DNA from: Synechococcus sp. PROS-U-1
Lineage (GTDB): Bacteria > Cyanobacteriota > Cyanobacteriia > PCC-6307 > Cyanobiaceae
Length of the DNA: 64,000 bases
Direction: 5' to 3'
Assembly (NCBI RefSeq): GCF_014279755.1
Contig: NZ_CP047951.1
Coordinates: forward strand, 2,046,001 to 2,110,000
Shown: positions 20,911 through 29,848 of the stretch, piece by piece
Layout: each line of letters opens with the position of its first letter
How positions within the stretch are numbered: the first letter of the stretch is position 1
Program-made: the position numbers and the translations under genes
Notes under the pieces: model-generated
Seen by the model: the letters and a program-made list of their open reading frames with translations, nothing else
What the model was told of the DNA's origin: nothing
The model's database searches: none

Positions 20911-21995
20911 TCGTGGGCTCCGACCACATCGAAACCCTTGCGTCGCAGATAAGCCTCTTTTTGTGCTTCCTGCCGGTCGTTGTCCACCATGTCGGCCACC
21001 AGCTCTTCCAAGGTTGTGGTGGGGGTCCACCCCAGCTTCTCCTTGGCCTTGGTGGGATCACCTAAGAGCGTCTCCACTTCCGCCGGTCTGAAATAGCGGG
21101 GATCGATCCGCACGACAACATCATTGGTATCGGCCCGGCGACCGATCTCTTCGACACCGTCGCCATCCCAGTCGATACCGCCCCAACCGATCTTTTCAGC
21201 CGTGAGTTCAATGAACCGCCGCACGGTTTCCTGACGCCCCGTGGCGATCACAAAATCCTCGGGGCTGTCCTGCTGGAGCATCCGCCACTGCATCTCCACG
21301 TAGTCCCGCGCGTGGCCCCAGTCCCTTTTGGAATCAAGGTTGCCCATGTGGATGCACTGCTCCAAACCCGCATCAATTCGGCAGAGACCGCGGGTGATCT
21401 TGCGGGTCACGAATGTTTCACCACGACGCGGACTTTCGTGATTGAACAGAACGCCATTGCAGGCATACATGCCATAAGACTCGCGGTAATTCACCGTGAT
21501 CCAATAGGCGTACAACTTCGCAACGCCGTAAGGGCTGCGGGGATAGAAAGGCGTTGATTCCTTCTGAGGAGTTTCCTGAACCAGGCCATAAAGCTCACTC
21601 GTGCTGGCCTGATAAATCCGAGTTTTTTCAGTCAAACCCAAAATTCGAACAGCCTCGAGGATCCGAAGCGTTCCCAGAGCATCACTATTGGCGGTGTATT
21701 CCGGAGCTTCGAAACTCACCGCCACATGACTCTGAGCCCCGAGGTTATAAATCTCGTCAGGCTGAACCTGCTGAATAATCCGGATCAGATTGGTGCTGTC
21801 GGTGAGATCGCCGTAGTGAAGAACCAGCCTGGGGTCAGCCTCATGGGGATCTTGATACAGATGATCAATCCGGCTGGTATTGAAACTGCTAGCTCGACGT
21901 TTGATGCCATGCACTTCATATCCCTTCTCGAGGAGAAGCTCAGCCAAATAGCTTCCGTCCTGGCCCGTGATCCCAGTAATCAAGGCCTTTTTCAC
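20907..21995 (-). CDS. gmd: GDP-mannose 4,6-dehydratase
   Basis: A 362-aa NDP-sugar dehydratase giving GDP-4-keto-6-deoxymannose, the first step to GDP-fucose or GDP-rhamnose. Motifs: [19 protein letters not shown] (NADP loop, with typical GMD wording), [25 protein letters not shown] (catalytic Thr/Glu) and [12 protein letters not shown] (Tyr and Lys). The start is GTG 21995 (VKKALITG); the upstream extension to 22280 is unconserved and overlaps the divergent gene. First gene of gmd-fcl-sulfotransferase. Confidence 0.95.
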   Translation of the reverse strand: MKKALITGITGQDGSYLAELLLEKGYEVHGIKRRASSFNTSRIDHLYQDPHEADPRLVLHYGDLTDSTNLIRIIQQVQPDEIYNLGAQSHVAVSFEAPEYTANSDALGTLRILEAVRILGLTEKTRIYQASTSELYGLVQETPQKESTPFYPRSPYGVAKLYAYWITVNYRESYGMYACNGVLFNHESPRRGETFVTRKITRGLCRIDAGLEQCIHMGNLDSKRDWGHARDYVEMQWRMLQQDSPEDFVIATGRQETVRRFIELTAEKIGWGGIDWDGDGVEEIGRRADTNDVVVRIDPRYFRPAEVETLLGDPTKAKEKLGWTPTTTLEELVADMVDNDRQEAQKEAYLRRKGFDVVGAHE

Positions 21996-22050
21996 GGCTG
22001 GAATGTCCTGCAAGCATCGATAGAGTAAGTCGACTGGAGGATCCCGCCGG

Positions 22051-23055
22051 ATGGCGCCCAACTCGGACCTACTGGTGCTGTCGCTGCTTGTTTTGGTGGT
22101 GCTGTTGGGCTCAGCTCTCTGTTCGGGCGTGGAAGCCGCACTCCTCACGGTGAGTCCAATTCGCGTGCATGAGCTAGCCGCACGAGAAAGGCCTATTCCA
22201 GGTGCGCGACGCCTTGCGCAATTGCGGCAGCGCCTCGGCCGAACCCTCTCCGCCTTGGTCATCGCCAACAACGGTTTCAATATTTTCGGAAGCCTGATGC
22301 TGGGCGGTTATGCCGCCTGGGTGTTCGAGCAACGCAACATCAGCGGCGCCGCCCTACCGGTGTTCTCAGTCGGCCTCACCGTGCTGGTGATCCTGCTGGG
22401 GGAAATTCTGCCCAAAGCTCTTGGCAGCCGCCTGGCTCTGCCGGTGGCCCTGACCAGTGCGCCACTGCTGCATTGGCTCGGATTGGCCCTGCGACCATTG
22501 GTGCTGCTGCTGGAGCGCATGCTGCCGGCCATTACCGCGGAAGCGGAACTGAGCACCAACGAAGAGGAGATCCGTCTGCTGGCTCGCCTTGGCTCGCAAA
22601 AGGGAGAAATTGAAGCCGACGAAGCCGCGATGATCGGCAAGGTGTTTCAGCTGAACGATCTCACCGCCCGTGACCTGATGACGCCGCGGGTTGCGGCTCC
22701 CACCCTGGACGGGAGCCTGAGTATCGAAGCCCAGCGGGCCCAACTGATGAGCAACAACGACCCCTGGTGGGTGGTCCTCGGCGATCAGGTGGACAAGGTG
22801 CTCGGGGTAGCAAGCCGCGAACGGATGCTCACCGCTCTGCTGGAAAACCGTGGACTGCTCACCCCCGTCGACCTCTGCGAAGCGGTGGAGTATGTGCCAG
22901 AAATGATCCGGGCCGATCGGCTGCTGACGGGGTTCCGGCGCGACAGCGGCGGCGTGCGCGTGGTTGTGGATGAATTCGGAGGATTTGTCGGCGTGATCGG
23001 CGCCGAATCGGTGCTGGCGGTGCTGGCCGGCTGGTGGCGCAAGCCGGCAGCATGA
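22051..23055 (+). CDS. CNNM/CBS-domain membrane protein (hemolysin C / CorC-like)
   Basis: Residues 1-150 form a DUF21/CNNM transmembrane module with the [15 protein letters not shown] opening, [13 protein letters not shown] and [17 protein letters not shown] pair follows ([20 protein letters not shown] ... [20 protein letters not shown]). Family members are implicated in Mg2+ or Co2+ transport or tolerance. The C-terminal CorC_HlyC domain is absent, so the protein is shorter (334 aa) than many relatives. It heads a tight series: the next gene starts inside its stop codon (ATGA). Confidence 0.85.
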   Translation: MAPNSDLLVLSLLVLVVLLGSALCSGVEAALLTVSPIRVHELAARERPIPGARRLAQLRQRLGRTLSALVIANNGFNIFGSLMLGGYAAWVFEQRNISGAALPVFSVGLTVLVILLGEILPKALGSRLALPVALTSAPLLHWLGLALRPLVLLLERMLPAITAEAELSTNEEEIRLLARLGSQKGEIEADEAAMIGKVFQLNDLTARDLMTPRVAAPTLDGSLSIEAQRAQLMSNNDPWWVVLGDQVDKVLGVASRERMLTALLENRGLLTPVDLCEAVEYVPEMIRADRLLTGFRRDSGGVRVVVDEFGGFVGVIGAESVLAVLAGWWRKPAA

Positions 23056-24347
23056 GCGGGATGGAAGCCACCCCGCCCCACACCGTTGGACGCTGCCAGC
23101 TGCTGCTCGAGCACTGGCGCAGCCAGCTGCAGCTGAGCGCCCGGGAACAGGGACTGCTCGGGGGTGAATTACAGCTTCTGGATCGTCAGCTGCATCGACT
23201 CCAGCAACGGCGCCTGCGCATCGCCCTGTTTGGTCGCGTGGGAGTCGGCAAGTCCAGCCTGATCAATGCCTTGATCCAACGCCCGCTGCTGGAGACGGAT
23301 GTCGCCCACGGCAGCACCCGGCGTCAACAGGCGGTGGCCTGGCCGGTTGAGATTGCAGGGCTCACAAAGGTGGAGCTGGTGGACACACCCGGCATTGATG
23401 AAATCAATGCCGCCGGACGGGCTCGTTTGGCCTCCCGCGTGGCCATGGGAGCCGACCTGGTTCTGCTGGTGGTAGACAGCGACCTGACCCGGGGCGACCT
23501 GGAAGCCTTGACCACACTTCTGGCCACCGGAAAGCCCCTGCAGGTGGTGCTGAACCGCAGCGACCGCTGGCCGGAACAAGAGCGCACTGCGCTGCTCCGC
23601 AGCATCCGTGCCCGCCTGCCGGTGAATCTCCCGATCACCGCTGCGGCGGCTGCACCTCGCAGCCCTCAGATCCAAGCCGATGGCCGGGTTCGCAGCACGA
23701 TCACGACACCACAAGTGCAGAACCTGCGAGAGCAGCTCTGCCAGCAGCTGGAGAACGAAGGCAGCCTGTTGCTGGCCATTCAGTCGCTGCGGCAGGCCGA
23801 CCGCTTCCAGGGAGCCTGCCAACAGCTCCGGCTGCAACAGCACCGCCGCACGGCCCAGAGCCTGATCGGCCGCTACGCGGCCGCCAAAGCCACCGGTGTG
23901 GCCGTCAACCCTGTACTGGCTCTGGATATGGCGGGAGGCATGGCCTGCGACACCGCCCTAGTGCTGCAGCTCAGCCGCCTTTACAACCTGCCGATGACGC
24001 CAGCGGCCGCACGACTGCTGCTCACCCGACTCTCCAGCCATAACGCCCTCCTGGGCGGTGTTCAGCTCGGCCTAGCGGCTCTCAAGCAGGCACTCCTGCT
24101 CCTGATGCCCGTCAGCGGGGGCGGGAGTCTGGCCCCGGCCGCCCCCGTGGCCCTCGCCCAAGCGGCCCTTGCGGTTCATGCCAGCCGCCGAACAGGACGG
24201 CTGGTGGCGCAGCAATTGCTGCGGCACCGCGGCGGTCAACCCGGGGCCCTGCTGCGACGCCTAGCCGACCGGGATCCCGTGGTGCATCACTGGCTGTTGC
24301 GCTGGCCGAAAGCCCTGGAGCAGGATCCCCAACCGCTGCTGCCCTGA
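23052..24347 (+). CDS. Era-like GTPase with C-terminal DUF697-like domain
   Basis: A 431-aa protein. G1 IALFGRVGVGKSSLINALI, G3 LVDTPGIDEINAAG and G4 VLNRSDRW define a TrmE-Era-EngA-YihA-Septin-like GTPase. The C-terminal 170 residues are hydrophobic and helical (ALDMAGGMACDTALVLQLSR, GGVQLGLAALKQALLLLMP), as in DUF697 proteins that sit at membranes. ATG 23052 overlaps the previous stop by four bases; a GTG at 23034 is less likely. Role unknown; cyanobacterial relatives are near-universal. Confidence 0.85.
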   Translation: MSGMEATPPHTVGRCQLLLEHWRSQLQLSAREQGLLGGELQLLDRQLHRLQQRRLRIALFGRVGVGKSSLINALIQRPLLETDVAHGSTRRQQAVAWPVEIAGLTKVELVDTPGIDEINAAGRARLASRVAMGADLVLLVVDSDLTRGDLEALTTLLATGKPLQVVLNRSDRWPEQERTALLRSIRARLPVNLPITAAAAAPRSPQIQADGRVRSTITTPQVQNLREQLCQQLENEGSLLLAIQSLRQADRFQGACQQLRLQQHRRTAQSLIGRYAAAKATGVAVNPVLALDMAGGMACDTALVLQLSRLYNLPMTPAAARLLLTRLSSHNALLGGVQLGLAALKQALLLLMPVSGGGSLAPAAPVALAQAALAVHASRRTGRLVAQQLLRHRGGQPGALLRRLADRDPVVHHWLLRWPKALEQDPQPLLP

Positions 24348-24348
24348 G

Positions 24349-24930
24349 ATGACTGCTGCTGCCATCGCCTTGCTGGGCACCAGTGCCGATCCACCCACCC
24401 GGGGCCATCAGGTGCTGCTGGAGGGGCTGCTGAACCGCTACGGGCAGGTGGCGACCTGGGCCAGCGATAACCCCCTGAAACAGCACGATGCTCCCCTCAC
24501 CTTGCGAGCGATGCTGCTCGGCCAGCTGGTGGAGCAACTGCAGGACGAACGGCTGGAGCTGGCCCAGCATCTGAGCAGCCCATACACCTTGATCACCTTG
24601 CAGCGGGCCGCCCAGCATTGGCCCGATCGGGAGCTGGTGTTTGTGGTGGGCAGCGATCTTGCCGGCCAGATTCCCCGTTGGAAACAGAGCGATGACTGGC
24701 TGCCGCAGTGCCGCTTGGCGATCGCCCCACGCAAGGGCTGGCCGATCGAAAACGCCAATCTGCAGGCGCTGCGGGATCTCGGCGGACGGGTGGAGCTGCT
24801 GGATCTAAAGGTTCCCGCCACCGCCAGTTCACAACTGCGCCGTCAACCCAACGTGGCTGAAATCCCGGAATCAGTCTGGCCGCTGTTGCTCCAGCACAAT
24901 CTCTATGGCCTCTCGGGAAGCCTCTGCTGA
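24349..24930 (+). CDS. nadD: Nicotinate-nucleotide adenylyltransferase
   Basis: A 193-aa nucleotidyltransferase that joins ATP and nicotinate mononucleotide to make deamido-NAD. ALLGTSADPPTRGHQVLLEG is a variant of the G-x-F-D-P-x-H-x-G-H motif: Arg-Gly-His replaces the usual His-x-Gly-His. The second motif is ATASSQLRR. FVVGSDLAGQIPRWKQ matches the substrate-site GxDxxxxxxxW. It sits directly before nadE, the next enzyme, sharing one base with its start, which supports the call. Confidence 0.88.
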   Translation: MTAAAIALLGTSADPPTRGHQVLLEGLLNRYGQVATWASDNPLKQHDAPLTLRAMLLGQLVEQLQDERLELAQHLSSPYTLITLQRAAQHWPDRELVFVVGSDLAGQIPRWKQSDDWLPQCRLAIAPRKGWPIENANLQALRDLGGRVELLDLKVPATASSQLRRQPNVAEIPESVWPLLLQHNLYGLSGSLC

Positions 24931-26603
24931 TGCGCATCGCCCTGGCCCAACTCAACCCCGTTGTCGGGGACTTCAACGGGAATGCTGCACGGATCCTTGA
25001 TGCCGTGCGGAAGGCGGAACAACAGAACGCAGAACTGGTGCTCACACCGGAACTCTCCCTCTGGGGCTATCCCCCCCGGGACCAGTTGCTCGAGCCCAGC
25101 CGCATCCAGCAGCAGGAGTCGGTCCTGCAGTGGCTGGTGAACCAACTCAGCAGCAGCGTCACGCTTTTGGTGGGTGCAGCACTACCAGTCGCAGATGCCC
25201 GCAGCCCGCGGCTGCTGAACGGTGTGGTGCTCGTCAATCGCCTGGGCTGGCGGCCGATTGCCCACAAACAACTACTTCCCACTTACGACGTCTTTGATGA
25301 GCGTCGCTACTTCCGTCCTGGCGACGGACCCTGTCTCTTAACCCTGCCGGGCGGTGAGCGGCTGGGGCTCACCATCTGCGAAGACCTCTGGGTGGATGAC
25401 GGCTTGCAGCGCGAGCGCCTGGCCGGACCGGACCCCATTGATCAATTGATCCCCGAACAGCCAGATCTGCTGATCAATCTGGCGGCCTCCCCCTTCGATG
25501 CCGCCAAGCCCGCCCTGCGCCAACAGTTAGCGACGGCGGCGGCGCAGCGACTCAACTGCCCACTCATCTATCTCAATCAAGTGGGGGGCAACGACGAGCT
25601 GGTCTTCGACGGGGCCAGTTTTGTGGTGGGGGCCGATGGCGCTGTGCAGCTCGAGCTTCCCGTCTGTGAGGAGCATCTCGCGCTTTGGGACAGCGATCAT
25701 CCCGCCCCGATCAAGGTCCAGCCAATGAGTGCCCTGGAGCGGCTGTTCCGAGCTCTTGTGCTCGGCGTGCGCGACTATGCCCAAAAATGCGGTTTCAAAC
25801 GCGCATTGCTCGGGTTAAGCGGCGGGATCGACTCAGCGCTGGTGGCAGTGATCGCCACAGCGGCCCTGGGGAACGAAGCGGTGTCGGCACTGCTGATGCC
25901 CTCCCCATGGAGTTCCGCCGGATCCATCGACGATGCCTTGGCCTTGGCCCAACGGTTGGGCCTGCAGACCAACACGGTGCCCATCGCCGGCCTGATGGAG
26001 GGCTACGACCAAGCCCTGAGGGCGCCGCTGGGGGAGGACCCCCAGGGGGTGACAGCGGAAAATCTGCAATCCCGGATTCGCGGCACCCTGCTGATGGCCG
26101 TGGCCAATCAACAGGGCCAATTGCTGCTCACCACCGGCAATAAATCAGAGCTAGCCGTTGGCTATTGCACCCTCTACGGCGACATGAACGGCGGGCTAGC
26201 GGTGATTGGCGATCTCTACAAAACCAGCGTATTTGCTCTGTGCGACTGGCTCGACAGCGACGCAGCCCGGGGCTGCCGTAAGGCACTGGGGCTACCGACG
26301 CACGGGGAGCTGGTGGGGGAAGCGATTCGACGCAAACCCCCCAGCGCCGAGCTACGGCCCAACCAAAAAGACAGCGACTCTTTGCCCGATTACGACGCCC
26401 TGGATGCACTGCTCAAGGCCATAATCCAGGAGCGCCACTCCTGCGCAACCCTGGTGGCCGCCGGCCACGATCCAGGCCTGGTGGAGCGGGTTGAACGGCT
26501 GCTGAAACGGGCCGAATTCAAGCGGCGGCAAGCGGCACCGTTGCTCAAGGTGAGCCCCCAGGCCTTCGGCAGCGGCTGGCGGTTGCCGATTGCCGCGGCC
26601 TAA
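24930..26603 (+). CDS. nadE: NAD+ synthetase, glutamine-hydrolysing
   Basis: A two-domain enzyme of 557 aa that amidates deamido-NAD. The N-terminal nitrilase domain holds the catalytic Glu (LTPELSLWGYPPRD, residue 41), Lys (HKQLLPTYDVFDERRYF) and Cys (LTICEDLWVDDG). The C-terminal ATP pyrophosphatase domain has LLGLSGGIDSALVAVIA and TTGNKSELAVGYCTLYGDM. TGATG coupling with nadD gives a two-step NAD biosynthesis unit. Confidence 0.97.
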   Translation: MRIALAQLNPVVGDFNGNAARILDAVRKAEQQNAELVLTPELSLWGYPPRDQLLEPSRIQQQESVLQWLVNQLSSSVTLLVGAALPVADARSPRLLNGVVLVNRLGWRPIAHKQLLPTYDVFDERRYFRPGDGPCLLTLPGGERLGLTICEDLWVDDGLQRERLAGPDPIDQLIPEQPDLLINLAASPFDAAKPALRQQLATAAAQRLNCPLIYLNQVGGNDELVFDGASFVVGADGAVQLELPVCEEHLALWDSDHPAPIKVQPMSALERLFRALVLGVRDYAQKCGFKRALLGLSGGIDSALVAVIATAALGNEAVSALLMPSPWSSAGSIDDALALAQRLGLQTNTVPIAGLMEGYDQALRAPLGEDPQGVTAENLQSRIRGTLLMAVANQQGQLLLTTGNKSELAVGYCTLYGDMNGGLAVIGDLYKTSVFALCDWLDSDAARGCRKALGLPTHGELVGEAIRRKPPSAELRPNQKDSDSLPDYDALDALLKAIIQERHSCATLVAAGHDPGLVERVERLLKRAEFKRRQAAPLLKVSPQAFGSGWRLPIAAA

Positions 26604-26676
26604 AGCAGTCGCGCCATTGAGCTGTGGCGGGTTGCGCGTGGCGGAGCCACATTGAAGGGATCCCCTTGAAGCCGCC

Positions 26677-27816
26677 ATGGCACCCTCCGTCCTCTCGGCC
26701 CCGATGGCCAGCATCGGTGTGCCGAAGGAGATCAAGCTCGATGAGCAGCGCGTGGCGCTGACCCCCGATGCCGTGAGGGAGCTGGTGAGCCAGGGCTTGG
26801 AGGTGCGCATCGAAACCGGAGCCGGGGCTGGAGCGGGAATCGGGGATGAAGCCTTCGCCGCCGCAGGTGCACAGATGGTGAGCCGCGAGGAGGCCTGGGG
26901 CGCCCATTTGGTGGTGAAGGTGAAGGAACCACAGGCGGAGGAATTTGCCTACCTGCGGCAGGACATGGTTCTGTTCACTTACCTGCACCTGGCGGCATAC
27001 CCAAGCGTCGGGGAAGCTCTGCTGGAAGCGGGCACCACCGCCATCGCCTACGAAACCGTTCAGCTGGAGAACGGCAGCCTGCCGTTGCTGGCACCGATGA
27101 GCGAAATCGCGGGGCGCTTGGCCGCCCAGGTGGGCGCCCACCTGCTGGAAAAACCTCACGGTGGGAGGGGCGTTCTAATGGGGGGCTGCACCGGTGTGCA
27201 ACCGGCACGGGTGGTGGTGCTTGGCGCCGGCACCGTGGGCTGGAACGCCGCACGCACGGCCGCTGCCATGGATGCGGAAGTGCTGCTGCTCGATCGCTCG
27301 CCCCAACGGCTGCGCAGCCTGGAGGCGGATCGGCGCGGCCGGTTGATGAGTGTGGTGAGCAGCCGCGGCCTGCTGGAGCGCTTGGTGCCGACGGCCGATC
27401 TGGTGATCGGGGCAGTGCTCACCCCCGGCGGTCGGGCCCCCACCCTGGTGGATGAGGGAATGGTGCAGCAGATGCGCCCGGGGTCCGTGATCGTCGATGT
27501 GGCGATCGACCAGGGGGGCTGCATCGCCACCAGCCAGGAAACCACCCATCGCGATCCCACCGTCACCATTCACGGTGTGCAGCACTACGCCGTGGGCAAC
27601 ATGCCCGGTGCCGTGCCCTTCACCTCAACCGAAGCCCTGGTGAGCGTGACCCTCCCTTACATCCTGGGCATCGCAGGCCGGGGCCTGGAAGAAGCCGTGA
27701 CAGAACGGCCGGAACTGCTCTCTGGGCTGAACACCGTGCAGGGATCGGTGTGCCACCCCGGCGTGGCCAAAGCCCTTGGGGTGCCACCACGGCATCCGAT
27801 GGCTTGCCTGCGTTAA
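26677..27816 (+). CDS. ald: Alanine dehydrogenase
   Basis: NAD-dependent interconversion of alanine and pyruvate plus ammonium. The 379-aa length fits. SIGVPKEIKLDEQRVALTP, then EAWGAHLVVKVKEPQ, the NAD loop VVVLGAGTVGWNAARTA and VPFTSTEALVSVTLPYI are typical of Ald. Start ATG 26677; ATG 26704 directly before SIGVPKE is an alternative. It lies 73 bp after nadE and may have its own promoter. Convergent with the YchJ-like gene, overlapping by four bases. Confidence 0.95.
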   Translation: MAPSVLSAPMASIGVPKEIKLDEQRVALTPDAVRELVSQGLEVRIETGAGAGAGIGDEAFAAAGAQMVSREEAWGAHLVVKVKEPQAEEFAYLRQDMVLFTYLHLAAYPSVGEALLEAGTTAIAYETVQLENGSLPLLAPMSEIAGRLAAQVGAHLLEKPHGGRGVLMGGCTGVQPARVVVLGAGTVGWNAARTAAAMDAEVLLLDRSPQRLRSLEADRRGRLMSVVSSRGLLERLVPTADLVIGAVLTPGGRAPTLVDEGMVQQMRPGSVIVDVAIDQGGCIATSQETTHRDPTVTIHGVQHYAVGNMPGAVPFTSTEALVSVTLPYILGIAGRGLEEAVTERPELLSGLNTVQGSVCHPGVAKALGVPPRHPMACLR

Positions 27817-28241
27817 CCCTGCAGCTTGAGCGCGCCCACATAGAGCCATGGGCCATCGACCTCACCATCTCGACGTCGAAACAGAGATGTTTCCTTGAGC
27901 ACCCCACCGCGGTAGCCGGCCTCGAACTGCACCGTTCCCTCCAGATCCCCTGGTCCACCTGCGCTGACCGCAAGCACGGTCAAGCCGAGCCAATGGGTCT
28001 GACGGCAACTCCGCTCGAGGGCCCGACGCCGCTGCTGCTCTGGAACATTCGGCTCGGGATGGGTGGCCAGCAGGTAATCCACCTCCCTGCGGGCAAAGGC
28101 TGAATAGCGCGAGCGCATCAACTGTTCAGCCGTTTCAGCACGCTGATCACCGCGATGCAATGGCTCACAGCAGCTGCGATAGACCCCACCCCCACAGGGG
28201 CATGGGCTCTGATCAAGAGTTCCCCCGAAACCGCCAGGCAT
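27813..28241 (-). CDS. YchJ-like (UPF0225) SEC-C motif protein
   Basis: A 142-aa protein with an N-terminal Cys-rich SEC-C-type Zn motif (SPCPCGGGVYRSCCEPLH) and the YchJ signature TAEQLMRSRYSAFARREVDY. The function of the family is unknown; SEC-C motifs bind Zn and often mediate protein contacts. ATG 28241 shares its first base with the upstream DUF3326 stop codon, so it is the last gene of the ferredoxin-61 aa-DUF3326-YchJ operon. A longer frame to 28442 runs back inside DUF3326 and is not used. Confidence 0.85.
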   Translation of the reverse strand: MPGGFGGTLDQSPCPCGGGVYRSCCEPLHRGDQRAETAEQLMRSRYSAFARREVDYLLATHPEPNVPEQQRRRALERSCRQTHWLGLTVLAVSAGGPGDLEGTVQFEAGYRGGVLKETSLFRRRDGEVDGPWLYVGALKLQG

Positions 28242-29293
28242 CAATCCAACCGTTGCAACGCAGGCAATGGGCGGCCCAGGGATGCCGGATTCAATCCTTC
28301 CCGCAGCGCTGTTAACAAGCCAGCCGCTTCGGCGTAGCTGCGCGCTTGCAGAACAGACCCGCCAAGCCCCAACCGCTCGGCCGTGACCGACAGCACCGAT
28401 GGGTTCTCCACCGTGATCAGCGGAACATTCCGTGCCAGACAAGCCAGCACCGCTTCTCCCCCCAAGGCCCCATCGGGCACCACAACCGCCCCCAACTGCG
28501 CCGCATCGAGATCTCCAGGCTGCCTATCGCCGATCACCAGATCCGGTGCCCGGCTCAGCCCCACCAGCACACAGGCCAGGAAGGTGTAGCCGAGCTCCTC
28601 ACCCGCCGCTCTCGGATCCAGCTGCGGATCCAAGGGCAACGGGTCCAAAGCTGGCGCATGGGCACAGGGGATCTGCAATTGCTTCACCAGCAGGTGGCTG
28701 ATCACCGCTTCAGCACCAGCCAATGCATCCACACCACTGCCCTGGCGATAGGCGGCCAGCTCTTCACTCTCCGGATCCTCCGGGAAGCGAGCCACCACGG
28801 CGATCGCCGTCGCCCCCGCCTGCTTCAACCGTTCACCGGCCCGCAGCAAGGCATCAGGACAACCCAATCGCCCCCAGCTGGCGCCACTGGCACCGCGCTC
28901 GAGCGTCACCTCGAGCGGTGTATCCGTTGAAATCACCGGGCCGATGTCCAAACCCAAGCTGGCGCGGCAGCCCTCAGCCACCTGAATCTGACGCTGGGCC
29001 AGCTCCGCTTCAATCCCGGCATCCAGGAGCAAACCGATCCGCTGCCGCCGCACCGGTCGCAGGACCCACTCACCCACGGCGAAACGATCGATGCCGTAGC
29101 CCTCCACATAGTGCACGCGGGAATCGCTCCAATAGAGCGAAGCCCCATTCATCACGTTGGGATGGGTGATCAGGCAGCCGCTCGCTGCAGCCAGCAACCG
29201 TGCTGAGGGCAGAGCATCGCCGGCATAGCCTCCGATGTCGCAACCGATGCCCGTGGGCACCAGCATCAGCGTTGGCATCGGCGGCGAGATCAT
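28241..29293 (-). CDS. DUF3326 family protein
   Basis: A 350-aa protein matching the DUF3326 group found in cyanobacteria and a few other bacteria. Recognisable blocks are LVPTGIGCDIGGYAGDALP, LITHPNVMNGASLYWS, VEGYGIDRF and VPLITVENPSVLSVT. Function is unknown. The alternating alpha/beta pattern and Gly-rich loops suggest a soluble enzyme. Start and stop overlap the neighbouring genes by four and one bases, so it is translated with them. Confidence 0.85.
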   Translation of the reverse strand: MISPPMPTLMLVPTGIGCDIGGYAGDALPSARLLAAASGCLITHPNVMNGASLYWSDSRVHYVEGYGIDRFAVGEWVLRPVRRQRIGLLLDAGIEAELAQRQIQVAEGCRASLGLDIGPVISTDTPLEVTLERGASGASWGRLGCPDALLRAGERLKQAGATAIAVVARFPEDPESEELAAYRQGSGVDALAGAEAVISHLLVKQLQIPCAHAPALDPLPLDPQLDPRAAGEELGYTFLACVLVGLSRAPDLVIGDRQPGDLDAAQLGAVVVPDGALGGEAVLACLARNVPLITVENPSVLSVTAERLGLGGSVLQARSYAEAAGLLTALREGLNPASLGRPLPALQRLD

Positions 29294-29475
29294 GCGCTGA
29301 TCACCGCCTCAACCTGGATCGTTCGGCCTCCATCGGCATCGTCAGAGACCGCGGTGAGGGCCCAACGCAGCAAGTCACCCTCTGCCGCTAGCTGCTGTCG
29401 AATCCAACCGCGCAGATCCTTCAACGGCATCTCAGCAGGCCAGGAGAACTTCCGCTGCAGGCGGATCAATCTCAC
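29290..29475 (-). CDS. Small conserved-looking protein, 61 aa
   Basis: A 61-aa frame exactly fills the space between the ferredoxin and DUF3326 genes, overlapping each by four bases. This spacing strongly supports translation. Sequence features: RLQRKFSWPAEMPLKDLRGW, then a helix and the strand GRTIQVEAVIS. I cannot assign a family. Its position suggests a partner of the ferredoxin or the DUF3326 protein. Confidence 0.75.
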   Translation of the reverse strand: MRLIRLQRKFSWPAEMPLKDLRGWIRQQLAAEGDLLRWALTAVSDDADGGRTIQVEAVISA

Positions 29476-29801
29476 TTCTGATATTGGCCGAACTGGGCTT
29501 CATAGAGGGCATCTTCCTGACCCGCCTTCAGGGTGAGATCAGCGCGCGGGAAGGCCACACACAACAGGCTGTAGCCCTGCTGCTGCAGCTCCCCTTTCAC
29601 GCCCATGGCATCGGGCTGTTCAACGCTGCCTTCACTGACCACCGCAGCACAGGTGGTGCAGACGCCGGAGCAGCAGGAGCTGGGGAGCATGACGCCAGCT
29701 GCTTCCGCTGCATTGAGCACCGTTTGGTCAGCGCGGCAAGAGAAGACATGACTCTCGCCTTCGAACTCGGCGCGGACGGTGTAAGTGGCCACGTCGGACA
29801 T
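29472..29801 (-). CDS. Plant-type [2Fe-2S] ferredoxin
   Basis: A 109-aa ferredoxin. Cluster ligands are in LPSSCCSGVCTTCAAVV (C-x4-C-x2-C pattern) and the distant Cys of YSLLCVAFPRADL. The N-terminal strand YTVRAEFEGESHVFSC and LNAAEAAGVMLP fit the fold. It is longer than photosynthetic PetF, with a C-terminal extension (EDALYEAQFGQY), so it resembles the specialised ferredoxins that serve one enzyme. First gene of the four-gene operon. ATG 29801 preferred over TTG 29813. Confidence 0.92.
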   Translation of the reverse strand: MSDVATYTVRAEFEGESHVFSCRADQTVLNAAEAAGVMLPSSCCSGVCTTCAAVVSEGSVEQPDAMGVKGELQQQGYSLLCVAFPRADLTLKAGQEDALYEAQFGQYQK

Positions 29802-29848
29802 GTCCGGTGTCAACAGAGAAGAGGTCGCATTCTCTCAGGCAAAGGGGT

